The notes: generated by a model from the sequence alone, not told the origin. 9,672 nt of DNA from JBAXGW01 sp037139195 (GCA_037139195.1 JBAXGW010000105.1:1-9672), one strand, 5' to 3'; positions 1-7,057 are shown, numbered from the stretch's first letter. Program-made: numbers and translations.

Positions 1-75
1 GCAAGAAAACAGCTCTTTTGCAAACTTCGGTCGTGTGTCGGCTTGTGCGGTTTGCAAATGTGCTGTTTTGTGCGT
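1..75 (+). repeat. Stem-loop repeat, copy A (direct repeat of 4656-4729)
   Basis: Bases 1-75 match 4656-4729 at about 91 percent (six substitutions and one gap by my alignment), in the same orientation. Within it, arms 6-25 and 50-69 pair at 18 of 20 positions around a 24-nt loop (26-49). The two mismatches are T-T pairs inside the stem. A more diverged third copy with the same loop length lies at 354-421. The repeat may begin before the window. A long plus-strand reading frame runs through this region, but the repeat relation and RNA-like folding make a coding role unlikely. Function unknown; a folded recombination site, a miniature element or a structured RNA are all possible. Confidence 0.75.
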
Positions 76-155
76 TGGCTGTTCATTTTATCGTTTTTAT
101 TTTTCTGTCATTATGTAGCAAATTGTCCGCTGTGTCGTTTTTTTACACTTGCCCC

Positions 156-280
156 TAACGGTTTCGGGCTAAGAGCTGGCGGGCATTTCGAAGCACAAAA
201 CTGTCAAACTGCAATGAATTTATTAGTTGCAATACCGCTCAAATTACCACTATCCGCCCGCTTGCTTTTAGCCCGTGTTA
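156..280. repeat. Long imperfect inverted repeat with attC-like layout
   Basis: The arm at 165-184 (CGGGCT then AAGAGCTGGCGGGC) pairs with 256-275 at 17 of 20 positions. Outside it, TAAC (156-159) pairs with GTTA (277-280), leaving an asymmetric bulge of about four bases on the left. The arms enclose about 71 nt with little structure. Terminal TAAC and GTTA boxes, an imperfect long stem and a bulge recall integron attC sites. However, the flanking bases (CCCTAAC and GTTACAA) do not fit the RYYYAAC/GTTRRRY consensus exactly, and no integrase is visible. It is clearly more GC-rich than the genes beside it. It could equally be a miniature inverted-repeat element or another intergenic repeat family. 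Confidence 0.65.
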
Positions 281-353
281 CAAGCTTGCCGTTCTTGTCA
301 TTCGTTTGTATTTGTCCCATATTTGCTACATTTTCTGTCTACCGTGCGATGGC

Positions 354-421
354 TTTGGTGGCTCTTTTGCGAAACTTGACTTGTGCGTTGACTTGTGCGG
401 TTAAGCAAATGTGCCACCAAA
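354..421 (+). repeat. Stem-loop repeat, copy B, just downstream of the type IIG gene
   Basis: Arms 354-375 and 400-421 pair at 18 of 22 positions around a 24-nt loop. The core GCTCTTTTGC on the left and GCAAATGTGC on the right are shared with copies A and C, including both T-T mismatches. The outer stem is different in sequence yet still paired: TTGGTG with CACCAA here, AAAACA with TGTTTT in copy A. The loop is an exact tandem duplication of TTGACTTGTGCG (376-387, 388-399). It begins 13 bp past the stop codon of the minus-strand gene ending at 434. It is not followed by a T-tract on that strand, so it does not look like a standard terminator. Confidence 0.75.
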
Positions 422-433
422 TACGTGGGTATT

Positions 434-3334
434 TCATCGGTTTTTCATTTCTACTCGGTTATTGATTGTTTCGGTCAATATAGAATACAACAGAGGAAGA
501 GTGTCCGTCTTAAAGCCGAAAGATTTTAATATTTCTTCATCAAAAGCTATCCTGTCTTTTTGTTTATATTCAATTTCGTAATCCTGAATTTGTCGTTTGT
601 TAAGTGTTTCAAATTTCTCGAGTATATTTTTCTTTTGTTTGTCAGTTAGCAAACTTGGGTCAAAAATTTTCATTTTTGTTTTGAAAAAGTCTGCATTTAA
701 ATCCAATGCTCCCAAATTCCTTGAAACTCCGTTTAGCTCCACAATCAAAAGTGAAACGATTGAGTTGAGCAAAGCAGAAACAATTTCAACATTTTTTTCC
801 TTCACACGAATTGCAACTAATCTTTGATTGAGAGTTAAAGGCGATTTGCTAAATGCAAAAAATAACTTTTGGCTTGGGTTAATTGATATAAATACATTTG
901 CTTTTTCTTCGGGTTTCAAAGAGTACCAATATGGCTTTCTAAAACTTAATGATTGAGGTAGAGGAATTCCTTTTTTATTGGTTTTACCTTCATATTTTTT
1001 AATAAGGGTATAAGCGTTAGGATACGTTTTCTTTAGCTCATCAACTGGCTTATTGCAAATGAATAAATAATGTTTTGGTTCGCCATTAAATAAGATTGTA
1101 GCATTAAACTCATCATTGTTTTTCAATGCAGGTACTAGAAATTCCTTCTCAATTTTTAATGTCTTTTGTTGCTCGTTTGAAATAATATGAAAATCGTCTT
1201 TCCAAGTTTTTGTGCCACGCCCAGAATCATAAATCTTTTCCTTATATGGATTTACTAATTTCCCTGCAAAAACGGCTAAAGGGTCTTGATTAACAAAATA
1301 GGTTGACCAATTTTCTTGTGAAGTAAGAGAATTTACCAAATGAGATTGCTCGACAATGCTAACTGTGATTGTGTTGTCTATCTTATGAGATACGTTTTTG
1401 AATTGGCTATCCTCTTTCCAATTTGTATTTTTCGGATTGGTGCAATTGTCAATTTCTGTATAGAAATCTTCAAAATTTTGTAACGATTTGTCTTTAAATA
1501 GAACTTCCAATTTTTCGTTTATCGTAATAAATTTCGTTGGTTCTTTGCTTGTTCCTTTTTCAAGTGTTATGAAAATTGTACTAACTTTTGAATCTTTAAA
1601 CCAATGTTCTGCATTGCTTTTTACAACGTATTTGATATGGAAATTGTCCAACAAAAACTTTTTGAATTGTAAACCGTAATTTTTACCTAACCAAGCATTT
1701 GAAGTGATAGCAGACAAGACACCATTGTCTTTTAAAAACTTTAACGAATTGTAAAAACAATAAATGTAGTAATCGCTTTTTCCGTTTATGTCAAATTTGT
1801 TACCATTCAAAAATGCAGTTTGTGTTTTAGCAAATTCGCCATCAAATTGTTTGTTCAAAATCTCATTAGGAATATCCTCTTGTTGAATGAACGGAAAATT
1901 AGAGATGACAGCATCAAATTTCGGTATCGGAATTTGATTGATTTTATTGATGTCTTTGCTATCGGGAATTGCGATTGTCTGACTTGGATTTAATGTGAAA
2001 AAATCCTTGCGGATTATTCTCGGAAAATTTGCCGTATCATCTACTTTCTGTTTGTACAAGCTAATAACAGAAAGCGTTGCAGGAAAATGTGAAATATCGT
2101 TACCCCAAATTTGATTTAAAATTTGTTGGTGATTTTTATTGCCAAAAAATTGTAAAGTGTTATAAAAAGAATTTAAGAATGTTCCTGTACCTGATGTTGG
2201 GTCAATCACAACATCATTTCTACTTTTTATTGCAGAAAATGTAACAAGATTTGCCAAAGTTTCGGAAGTAAAGTATTGCCCGAATTTTTGTTTTTCTTCT
2301 TGCGGAACTAAGTTTTCCAATATGTAACCGATTACTTCTGTTGGTAAAACTTTAAAATCAAATTCGTTAAAAACTCCAATAAGTCTAAAGAGTAACTCAT
2401 CTATTGTTTCATTGAATGGAATTTTGTCTGTAAAATCGCTTTCAAAAACAGCCTGATAATCTATTTTCTTTGCTTGATTGAAAAATTCATTTAGTTGTTT
2501 TTGAACTTGTTTGCTGTTTTTCAATTCTAGTTTAGAAACTTTGCCTGACAAGTTTTCGGAAAGTGTCAAATAAAACAAAACTTTACCAATCAATTTATAA
2601 TAAGTAAACTTTGCTAAAACTTCTTCGGGTTCAACTTTTTCAACTCGTCTTGATGAAGTTGAAAGGATTTTAAGTGTAGCACTTTCAATTATTTTCCATT
2701 GATTGAATTCGGTTCTGAAGGCGTTATCATCTCCTTTAAGTTCGTTGATTTCATTTTTTAGTTGTGGAACAAAATGCAATGCAGTTTGTGTTACCGCTTC
2801 AACAATATTTGATGATATGTTTATCGCATTTTTAAGTTCTCCATTCTCGTACAACTGACCTAAATCGTGTAAAATTTCATTCAGCCTTTTTTGAAGTTTA
2901 GCTTCGTGTTTGTTATAGTTGTTTCTGTCGGCTAAATCAGTTCTTTTGATAATGTCTTTTTCTTTTGGATAAACTTTCAGTTTCTCCAAACCTGAAAGCG
3001 AATAATTATCGTCATTGATTTTCCATATAATTGCCTCTGTTCCGTTCCAAGTAACGAAAGAATTTGATTTTAAACGTTCTGCTTTTTCCAAGGCGTTTTC
3101 TAACATTTCAATATCATCTGCTGGTGTGTCAGGAAATTTTAATTCCCACCCATTAAAAACGATACCTGAAACTTTATCAGTAAATAAAAGAACATCAGGG
3201 AATTTGGTTCTCCCTGAGGCAACTTTTAAGCCTTCGTCGTTTGTCGCATCTTGAAATATTGTAGTACTATCATTGATGGATTGTTTTATCCAACTAATAA
3301 TTTGACCTGCCCAAGCTCTTTCATTTAACTTCAT
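434..3334 (-). CDS. Type IIG-like restriction enzyme / adenine DNA methyltransferase fusion
   Basis: A 966-residue protein that probably both cuts and methylates DNA at a specific site. An N-terminal PD-(D/E)XK-type nuclease motif is visible: P46-D47, then E64-L-K66 in the context GWELKFPDT. The central part is a gamma-type N6-adenine methyltransferase: FGQYFTSE (351-358), the AdoMet-binding motif I DPTSGTGTF (378-386), and motif IV SNFPF (478-482). Motif IV is normally NPPY or NPPF, so the second residue (F480) is unusual. The C-terminal third (about 650-966) is likely the target-recognition region, by analogy with type IIG enzymes. The ATG at 3334 overlaps the end of the upstream methyltransferase gene by 14 bp, so the two are probably translationally coupled. 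A separate methyltransferase beside a type IIG enzyme is a known arrangement (Eco57I type). The gene is complete, without visible frameshifts. Recognition sequence cannot be read from the protein. Confidence 0.88.
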   Translation of the reverse strand: MKLNERAWAGQIISWIKQSINDSTTIFQDATNDEGLKVASGRTKFPDVLLFTDKVSGIVFNGWELKFPDTPADDIEMLENALEKAERLKSNSFVTWNGTEAIIWKINDDNYSLSGLEKLKVYPKEKDIIKRTDLADRNNYNKHEAKLQKRLNEILHDLGQLYENGELKNAINISSNIVEAVTQTALHFVPQLKNEINELKGDDNAFRTEFNQWKIIESATLKILSTSSRRVEKVEPEEVLAKFTYYKLIGKVLFYLTLSENLSGKVSKLELKNSKQVQKQLNEFFNQAKKIDYQAVFESDFTDKIPFNETIDELLFRLIGVFNEFDFKVLPTEVIGYILENLVPQEEKQKFGQYFTSETLANLVTFSAIKSRNDVVIDPTSGTGTFLNSFYNTLQFFGNKNHQQILNQIWGNDISHFPATLSVISLYKQKVDDTANFPRIIRKDFFTLNPSQTIAIPDSKDINKINQIPIPKFDAVISNFPFIQQEDIPNEILNKQFDGEFAKTQTAFLNGNKFDINGKSDYYIYCFYNSLKFLKDNGVLSAITSNAWLGKNYGLQFKKFLLDNFHIKYVVKSNAEHWFKDSKVSTIFITLEKGTSKEPTKFITINEKLEVLFKDKSLQNFEDFYTEIDNCTNPKNTNWKEDSQFKNVSHKIDNTITVSIVEQSHLVNSLTSQENWSTYFVNQDPLAVFAGKLVNPYKEKIYDSGRGTKTWKDDFHIISNEQQKTLKIEKEFLVPALKNNDEFNATILFNGEPKHYLFICNKPVDELKKTYPNAYTLIKKYEGKTNKKGIPLPQSLSFRKPYWYSLKPEEKANVFISINPSQKLFFAFSKSPLTLNQRLVAIRVKEKNVEIVSALLNSIVSLLIVELNGVSRNLGALDLNADFFKTKMKIFDPSLLTDKQKKNILEKFETLNKRQIQDYEIEYKQKDRIAFDEEILKSFGFKTDTLPLLYSILTETINNRVEMKNR

Positions 3335-4550
3335 AATTCAGTGTGTGATATTTTGCAATTGGTTCTTCGAAAAGTCTTAATGTTTTTTCTTCAACTTCTT
3401 TTCTTTTTAACGTTTCTTTAATTCTATCTGAACACACTTTTATGTAATCAGTAGGTTCTACTTTATGTAATAAAACATCTTCATTTTTTTCAATCCCTAT
3501 AAATTTTCTGTTTTCTAAAATTGCAGAAAGCAAAAAACTACCACTACCACAAGCATTATCTAAAACAATGTCGTCTGGATTGGTAAATGTTTTTATTAAA
3601 TAACGTCCTAATTCAATAGGTTTTTGTGTAGGATGATAAACAGTTCCTTCGGATTCTGCTGTTTTTATATAAACGAAATCATCTATGTTTTGCTCTTCGT
3701 AAAATACGATGTCATTTGGATAGCGTTCTCCATTGCTTTTTACGTGTTTTGGCTTAAAATCCCCATAACTTCCAGTATATTGGTCTTTACGAATCCCTTT
3801 GTCGTAGGCTTCGCCTTCCGACATCTGTGGATTGTATGTGGGCTGCTTTTTGTAAAAAATGCAAATATCCTCGTGTTTACGAAGCGGTTGTTTTTTAGCG
3901 TTTAGAAAGTTGGTTGATTTGGATTTTATCCAAGTGATTTTATACTTGAATAATTTTTCGTTACTTAAAATCAACTTTGCTGTGAAAATTCCTTGCGAAG
4001 TCAAGACAATTGCTCCATCATCTTTTATTATTCTTTCGTATTCTGACCAAAGTTTTTGCAGGTCTATTACCGAATCCCATTTGTTCTGCGTAGTGCCATA
4101 TGGCAAATCACATAGAATCATATTTACTGATTTATCAGGAATTGATTGCATAACTTCCAAACAATCGCCTTGAACAACTTTGTTTAAGAAGTCGTCAATA
4201 TTTCTTTTTTGTTTGTGCCCGTTTAGTGATAAAATATAATTAGCGGTATGTCCATTTCCGTTTGTACCGTATTTTATTTTCCCCTCTGCTACTTGCATTG
4301 CTTCTAAAGCGAAATCTTCGTCTTTTACTTCGTACACGAGTTTGTCGCTAAGCCATTGAACAATAATTTCGTTTTTTTCAGTCTTGTAATATTTACAAAG
4401 TTGGTTTACCTGTTCTCTTGTTGGCAGTCGTTTGCCATTTTCAATACGACTTAACACTGCTTTACTTATGCCTGTTTTTTTTGTTAAGTCTTCTAATAGA
4501 AGGTTGCGTTCTTCTCGTATATTTTTAAATGTTGTTCCGATTGTTTGCAT
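3321..4550 (-). CDS. XRE helix-turn-helix / beta-class DNA adenine methyltransferase fusion
   Basis: A 409-residue protein from the ATG at 4550. Residues about 4-57 form an XRE/Cro-type helix-turn-helix (IREERNLLLEDLTKKTG, then ISKAVLSRIENGKR). After a linker comes a methyltransferase in beta order: catalytic DLPYG (148-152) first, HPTQKPIEL (306-314), then the AdoMet motif DNACGSGSF (331-339). The likely product is N6-methyladenine, since DPPY-like motifs with this order are mostly adenine-specific. It is the first gene of the R-M operon and ends inside the start of the type IIG gene. The frame can be extended to a TTG at 4577, but that codon lies in an inverted repeat at the promoter, so I chose the ATG. 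The fused HTH may regulate its own operon, as known for some type II methyltransferases with N-terminal HTH (SsoII, EcoRII type). An orphan prophage-type methyltransferase is possible, but the overlap argues against it. Confidence 0.87.
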   Translation of the reverse strand: MQTIGTTFKNIREERNLLLEDLTKKTGISKAVLSRIENGKRLPTREQVNQLCKYYKTEKNEIIVQWLSDKLVYEVKDEDFALEAMQVAEGKIKYGTNGNGHTANYILSLNGHKQKRNIDDFLNKVVQGDCLEVMQSIPDKSVNMILCDLPYGTTQNKWDSVIDLQKLWSEYERIIKDDGAIVLTSQGIFTAKLILSNEKLFKYKITWIKSKSTNFLNAKKQPLRKHEDICIFYKKQPTYNPQMSEGEAYDKGIRKDQYTGSYGDFKPKHVKSNGERYPNDIVFYEEQNIDDFVYIKTAESEGTVYHPTQKPIELGRYLIKTFTNPDDIVLDNACGSGSFLLSAILENRKFIGIEKNEDVLLHKVEPTDYIKVCSDRIKETLKRKEVEEKTLRLFEEPIAKYHTLNYEVK

Positions 4551-4560
4551 AATAATTATG

Positions 4561-4577
4561 TTGCCAAATATTGGCAA
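4561..4577. promoter_or_regulatory. Candidate operator of the R-M operon
   Basis: TTGCCAA-ATA-TTGGCAA is a perfect 7-bp inverted repeat with a 3-bp spacer. It ends 10 bp upstream of the ATG at 4550 and shares three bases with the -7 promoter element at 4575-4582. A dimeric XRE domain typically binds such a site, and this gene encodes one. Binding here should block the promoter, giving negative feedback on methyltransferase and nuclease. This assignment is inferred from position and symmetry only. Confidence 0.6.
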
Positions 4578-4605
4578 ATTTAATCATTTTGTTTCTAAAG
4601 CCAAA
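4575..4605 (-). promoter_or_regulatory. Promoter of the R-M operon (Bacteroidota type)
   Basis: On the minus strand, TTTG (4602-4605) is followed by 19 nt and then TAAATTTG (4575-4582), an exact match to the Bacteroidota TTTG-N19-21-TAnnTTTG pattern. Transcription would begin near 4572, giving a leader of about 20 nt made mostly of the inverted repeat and ending at the ATG at 4550. No Shine-Dalgarno sequence is visible, which is usual in this phylum. Confidence 0.65.
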
Positions 4606-4627
4606 GTTTTAAATGAAAATTTTGTCC

Positions 4628-4648
4628 GGGTGGTGGGTGGGCTTTGGG
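4628..4648 (+). other. G-quadruplex-type G-tract cluster
   Basis: Four GGG runs (4628-4630, 4635-4637, 4639-4641, 4646-4648) separated by loops of 4, 1 and 4 nt satisfy the canonical intramolecular G-quadruplex pattern on the plus strand. It lies between the R-M promoter (ending at 4605) and stem-loop copy C (from 4656). The G runs stand out in this AT-rich window. Whether it folds or acts is unknown. Confidence 0.5.
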
Positions 4649-4655
4649 AGCGGTG

Positions 4656-4729
4656 GCAAGAAACAGCTCTTTTGCAGACTTTGGACGTGTGGAGGCTTGT
4701 GCGGTTTGCAAATGTGCTGTTTTGTGTGT
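4656..4729 (+). repeat. Stem-loop repeat, copy C, upstream of the R-M operon
   Basis: About 91 percent identical to bases 1-75, same orientation. Arms 4661-4679 and 4704-4722 pair at 16 of 19 positions (one of the rest can be a G-T pair) around a 24-nt loop (4680-4703). Weaker similarity to copy A seems to continue in the T-rich flank up to about 4770, including a GCAGCAAA/GTAGCAAA match. With copies A and B on the other side, it brackets the whole R-M module. Plus-strand reading frames through it are accounted for by the repeat and show no protein family. Confidence 0.75.
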
Positions 4730-5203
4730 CGGCATTTTTCTTCTTTGTCTTTATGCAGCAAAAATTTCATTGTCATTGTGTTGGTGTCTTTTTTTTGGCT
4801 TGCTTGTAACTCGTCGCTTGCCGCAACTCATCTTCTATTTAATTATTTGTCAATCAATTACTATCCGACAACAACCATTTACAAACGCTTACAAATATTT
4901 ATAATCGGATAATAATTAATACAAACCTAATAAATAATTATATCATTACCTAATTGATGGGTTCAAAAAATCTGGTGTTTTTCGATAGGGCTTGAACCGA
5001 ACAAGCTAGCCTTTTAACCCAAAATCCGCAATAGATAAAAATTTCAACTTATTAAATATCGAAAACCTTTATTAGAAGGTTATGTTGAAGTTTGGCTGCG
5101 CTGTGTTGCCATTTCTTCGGGTTGTGAAAAAATATATAAGAACATCACCAAAAATAATTAAAACATTTTTGTAATTTTAGACCATTAATAATTGAATAAT
5201 CAA
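4730..5203. other. Non-coding gap between the repeat and ade, with inverted repeats
   Basis: No convincing gene. The first part is T-rich, the rest AT-rich. Two inverted-repeat sets are visible: GGTTCAA (4960-4966) with TTGAACC (4992-4998), and a nested pair in which TTCAAC (5043-5048) pairs with GTTGAA (5084-5089) outside AACCTT (5064-5069) with AAGGTT (5076-5081). The latter could be a structured leader of the ade transcript, but no T-tract follows and I recognise no riboswitch. TAATTTTA at 5172-5179 resembles a -7 element for ade but has no matching TTTG upstream. The right boundary of the R-M unit probably lies in this stretch. Confidence 0.4.
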
Positions 5204-6832
5204 ATGAAATACACCATAGAAGGAAACATTTTCGATGCGCTTAATAGTCGTATTTATAAAGGAATAATTGAAATAGAAGATGGGTTTATTATATCTATTA
5301 CTGAAAACGATCAAATAAATTCGAATAATTACATTTTACCCGGTTTTATTGATTCTCATGTGCATATAGAAAGTTCTATGCTTATTCCGTCAGAGTTTGC
5401 TCGCTTGGCTGTTGTTCATGGCACTGTTGCCACTGTTTCCGATCCACACGAAATTGCAAATGTACTTGGTATTGATGGCGTTCGCTTTATGATTGAAAAC
5501 GGAAAACAAGTGCCTTTTAAATTCTATTTTGGCGCTCCATCGTGCGTTCCTGCAACTCCATTCGAAACATCGGGTGCAGTGCTTGGCTTTGAAGAAATTG
5601 AAGAACTCATGAAAATGGATGAAATTAAATATATGGGCGAAATGATGAATTTCCCTGGTGTTTTATTTCAAGATAAAGAAGTGATGGCGAAATTAGCCAT
5701 TGCAAAAAAATATAATAAACCCATTGATGGTCATGCCCCTAATCTAAGCAATACTGATGCCGAGTTATATATAAATTCAGGGATTTCAACCGATCATGAA
5801 TGTTTTACTATTGCAGAAGCCGAAGAGAAATTAAAGCTGGGCATGAAAGTATTGATTAGAGAAGGAAGTGCAGCCAAAAATTTTGATGAATTAATTTCAT
5901 TAGTAGATTTATATCCAAATCAGATAATGCTTTGCTCAGACGATAAACATCCAGATGATTTAGTAAATGGGCATTTGAATTTATTGATAAAAAGAGCATT
6001 GGCAAAAGGCTGTTCGCTAATGAATGTGATTCGTTCCTTAACCGTTTTGCCAGTTAAACATTATAACTTACCTGTTGGCTTACTTCAAAAAGGCGATAGT
6101 GCCGATTTTGTAATAGTTGATAATTTGAAAGATTTTGCTATTCTAAAAACATATATTAATGGTAAACTGATTGCCGAAAATGGAAAAACGCTAGTTGAAT
6201 CTGTAAAATCAATGCCAATTAATAAATTTGAAGCTACTACTATTAATATAAAAGATTTGTTTTGTGCCGATAATGGCAAAAAAATAAAAGTAATTGAGGC
6301 GTTAGAAGGTCAGCTAATTACAAACCAATTATTAGTACAAGCTAAAGCTGAAAATGAAAATATTATTAGCGATATTGAAAACGATGTACTGAAGCTAGTT
6401 GTAATTAATAGATATGAGAAATCGAAACCAGCAATAGGATTTATTAAGAATTTTGGATTTAAAAAAGGGGCAATAGCATCAACAGTAGCGCACGATAGTC
6501 ATAATATTATTGCTGTAGGAACAAGTGATGAAGAATTATGTAAAGCAATTAATTTATTGATAGAATCAAAAGGTGGAATAATTGCTAGTGATGGAGCAAA
6601 TAGTCAAATTTTACCATTGCCTTTTGCTGGTTTGATGTCGGGCGAAGATGGATATTTAGTTGCAACAAAGTATGAACAGATAGATGCAAAAGCAAAAGAA
6701 TTGGGTTCAAAACTTCAATCTCCATTTATGACCTTATCATTTATGGCATTGCTTGTTATTCCACAGTTAAAATTAAGCGACAAAGGATTGTTCGATGGGA
6801 ACAATTTTTCTTTTACAGATATTTACGAGTAA
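5204..6832 (+). CDS. ade: Adenine deaminase
   Basis: Cytosolic metal-dependent enzyme of the amidohydrolase superfamily that deaminates adenine to hypoxanthine in purine salvage (EC 3.5.4.2). From the ATG at 5204 the protein has 542 residues, a normal length. Visible motifs: HVHIES metal site (52-57), SDPHEIAN (79-86), GEMMN (145-149), DGHAPN (175-180), TDHE (196-199), CSDDKHPDDL (244-253), and the C-terminal adenine-deaminase domain with VAHDSHNI (428-435) and LPLPFAGLMSGEDG (470-483). The frame opens at a TTG at 5192, but the internal ATG begins the conserved MKYTIEGNIFDA segment and is the better start. It stands alone on this strand, facing the R-M operon head-to-head across about 650 bp. 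It looks like host core metabolism rather than part of the R-M unit. All expected metal-binding segments are present. Confidence 0.95.
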   Translation: MKYTIEGNIFDALNSRIYKGIIEIEDGFIISITENDQINSNNYILPGFIDSHVHIESSMLIPSEFARLAVVHGTVATVSDPHEIANVLGIDGVRFMIENGKQVPFKFYFGAPSCVPATPFETSGAVLGFEEIEELMKMDEIKYMGEMMNFPGVLFQDKEVMAKLAIAKKYNKPIDGHAPNLSNTDAELYINSGISTDHECFTIAEAEEKLKLGMKVLIREGSAAKNFDELISLVDLYPNQIMLCSDDKHPDDLVNGHLNLLIKRALAKGCSLMNVIRSLTVLPVKHYNLPVGLLQKGDSADFVIVDNLKDFAILKTYINGKLIAENGKTLVESVKSMPINKFEATTINIKDLFCADNGKKIKVIEALEGQLITNQLLVQAKAENENIISDIENDVLKLVVINRYEKSKPAIGFIKNFGFKKGAIASTVAHDSHNIIAVGTSDEELCKAINLLIESKGGIIASDGANSQILPLPFAGLMSGEDGYLVATKYEQIDAKAKELGSKLQSPFMTLSFMALLVIPQLKLSDKGLFDGNNFSFTDIYE

Positions 6833-6862
6833 TATTCCATTGTAAACAATTTTGACTCGCAT

Positions 6863-6889
6863 AAAAAAAGCAGGTACGATAACCTGCTT
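6863..6889 (-). terminator. Rho-independent terminator of the small minus-strand unit
   Basis: AAGCAGGT (6868-6875) and ACCTGCTT (6882-6889) form a perfect 8-bp stem with a 6-nt loop. Read on the minus strand, the stem runs into seven T residues (6863-6869, the last two in the stem). It ends 37 nt past the stop codon of the 28-codon ORF at 6927. On the plus strand no T-tract follows, so it is at best a weak stop for ade. Confidence 0.8.
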
Positions 6890-6926
6890 ACTATTGATTA
6901 GAAAATTCAAACCGAAGTTCGTTATG

Positions 6927-7013
6927 TTATAAAACTATAAAAACTATAAGTGTTGATACCATAACCAGATATATAATCCAGTAAAGGTTTTCTTTTAAAG
7001 TTAGTGCTTTCAT
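6927..7013 (-). CDS. Small single-pass membrane peptide (28 aa), hypothetical
   Basis: An ORF of 28 codons from ATG (7011-7013) to TAA (6927-6929). The peptide starts MKALTLKENLYW, with two lysines, and the last 18 residues from Y11 on are almost entirely hydrophobic (YWIIYLVMV, then STLIVFIVL). This fits one membrane helix with the charged N-terminus in the cytoplasm. I do not recognise a family. Support comes from context: a promoter-like sequence ends about 45 nt upstream (7058-7088) and a strong terminator follows 37 nt downstream, so ORF and signals form a compact independent unit. Without conservation data, a non-coding small RNA is an alternative reading of the same unit. Confidence 0.5.
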   Translation of the reverse strand: MKALTLKENLYWIIYLVMVSTLIVFIVL

Positions 7014-7057
7014 GGCTATTAGTTTTAAGTTGTTATCTTTAATGGCTTTCTTTTAAT

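Noticed and set aside
354..421. Stem-loop B as the transcription terminator of the R-M operon
   Set aside because: On the minus strand the stem is not followed by a T-tract, and the same structure occurs upstream of the operon as copy C, so it is better treated as a repeat.
43..465. 140-codon plus-strand frame over the left repeat region
   Set aside because: It is built from stem-loop copies A and B and the long inverted repeat, runs antisense into the end of the type IIG gene, has a cysteine- and phenylalanine-rich composition from T-rich DNA, and shows no domain.
3015..4173. Antisense frames opposite the R-M genes
   Set aside because: They lie inside clear coding sequence on the other strand and have no family features; they are shadows.
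4432..4912. Three overlapping plus-strand frames across the R-M promoter and copy C
   Set aside because: They overlap each other in different frames, cover the promoter and the repeat, and show no recognisable protein family.
4959..5020. tRNA-like or tRNA-remnant sequence (GGGTTCAA, TTGAACC)
   Set aside because: No acceptor stem, anticodon arm or proper T-loop could be assembled, so it cannot be called a tRNA or an att site in a tRNA gene.
5043..5190. Purine riboswitch in front of ade
   Set aside because: The conserved purine-aptamer junction and loop sequences are not visible; only simple nested inverted repeats are.
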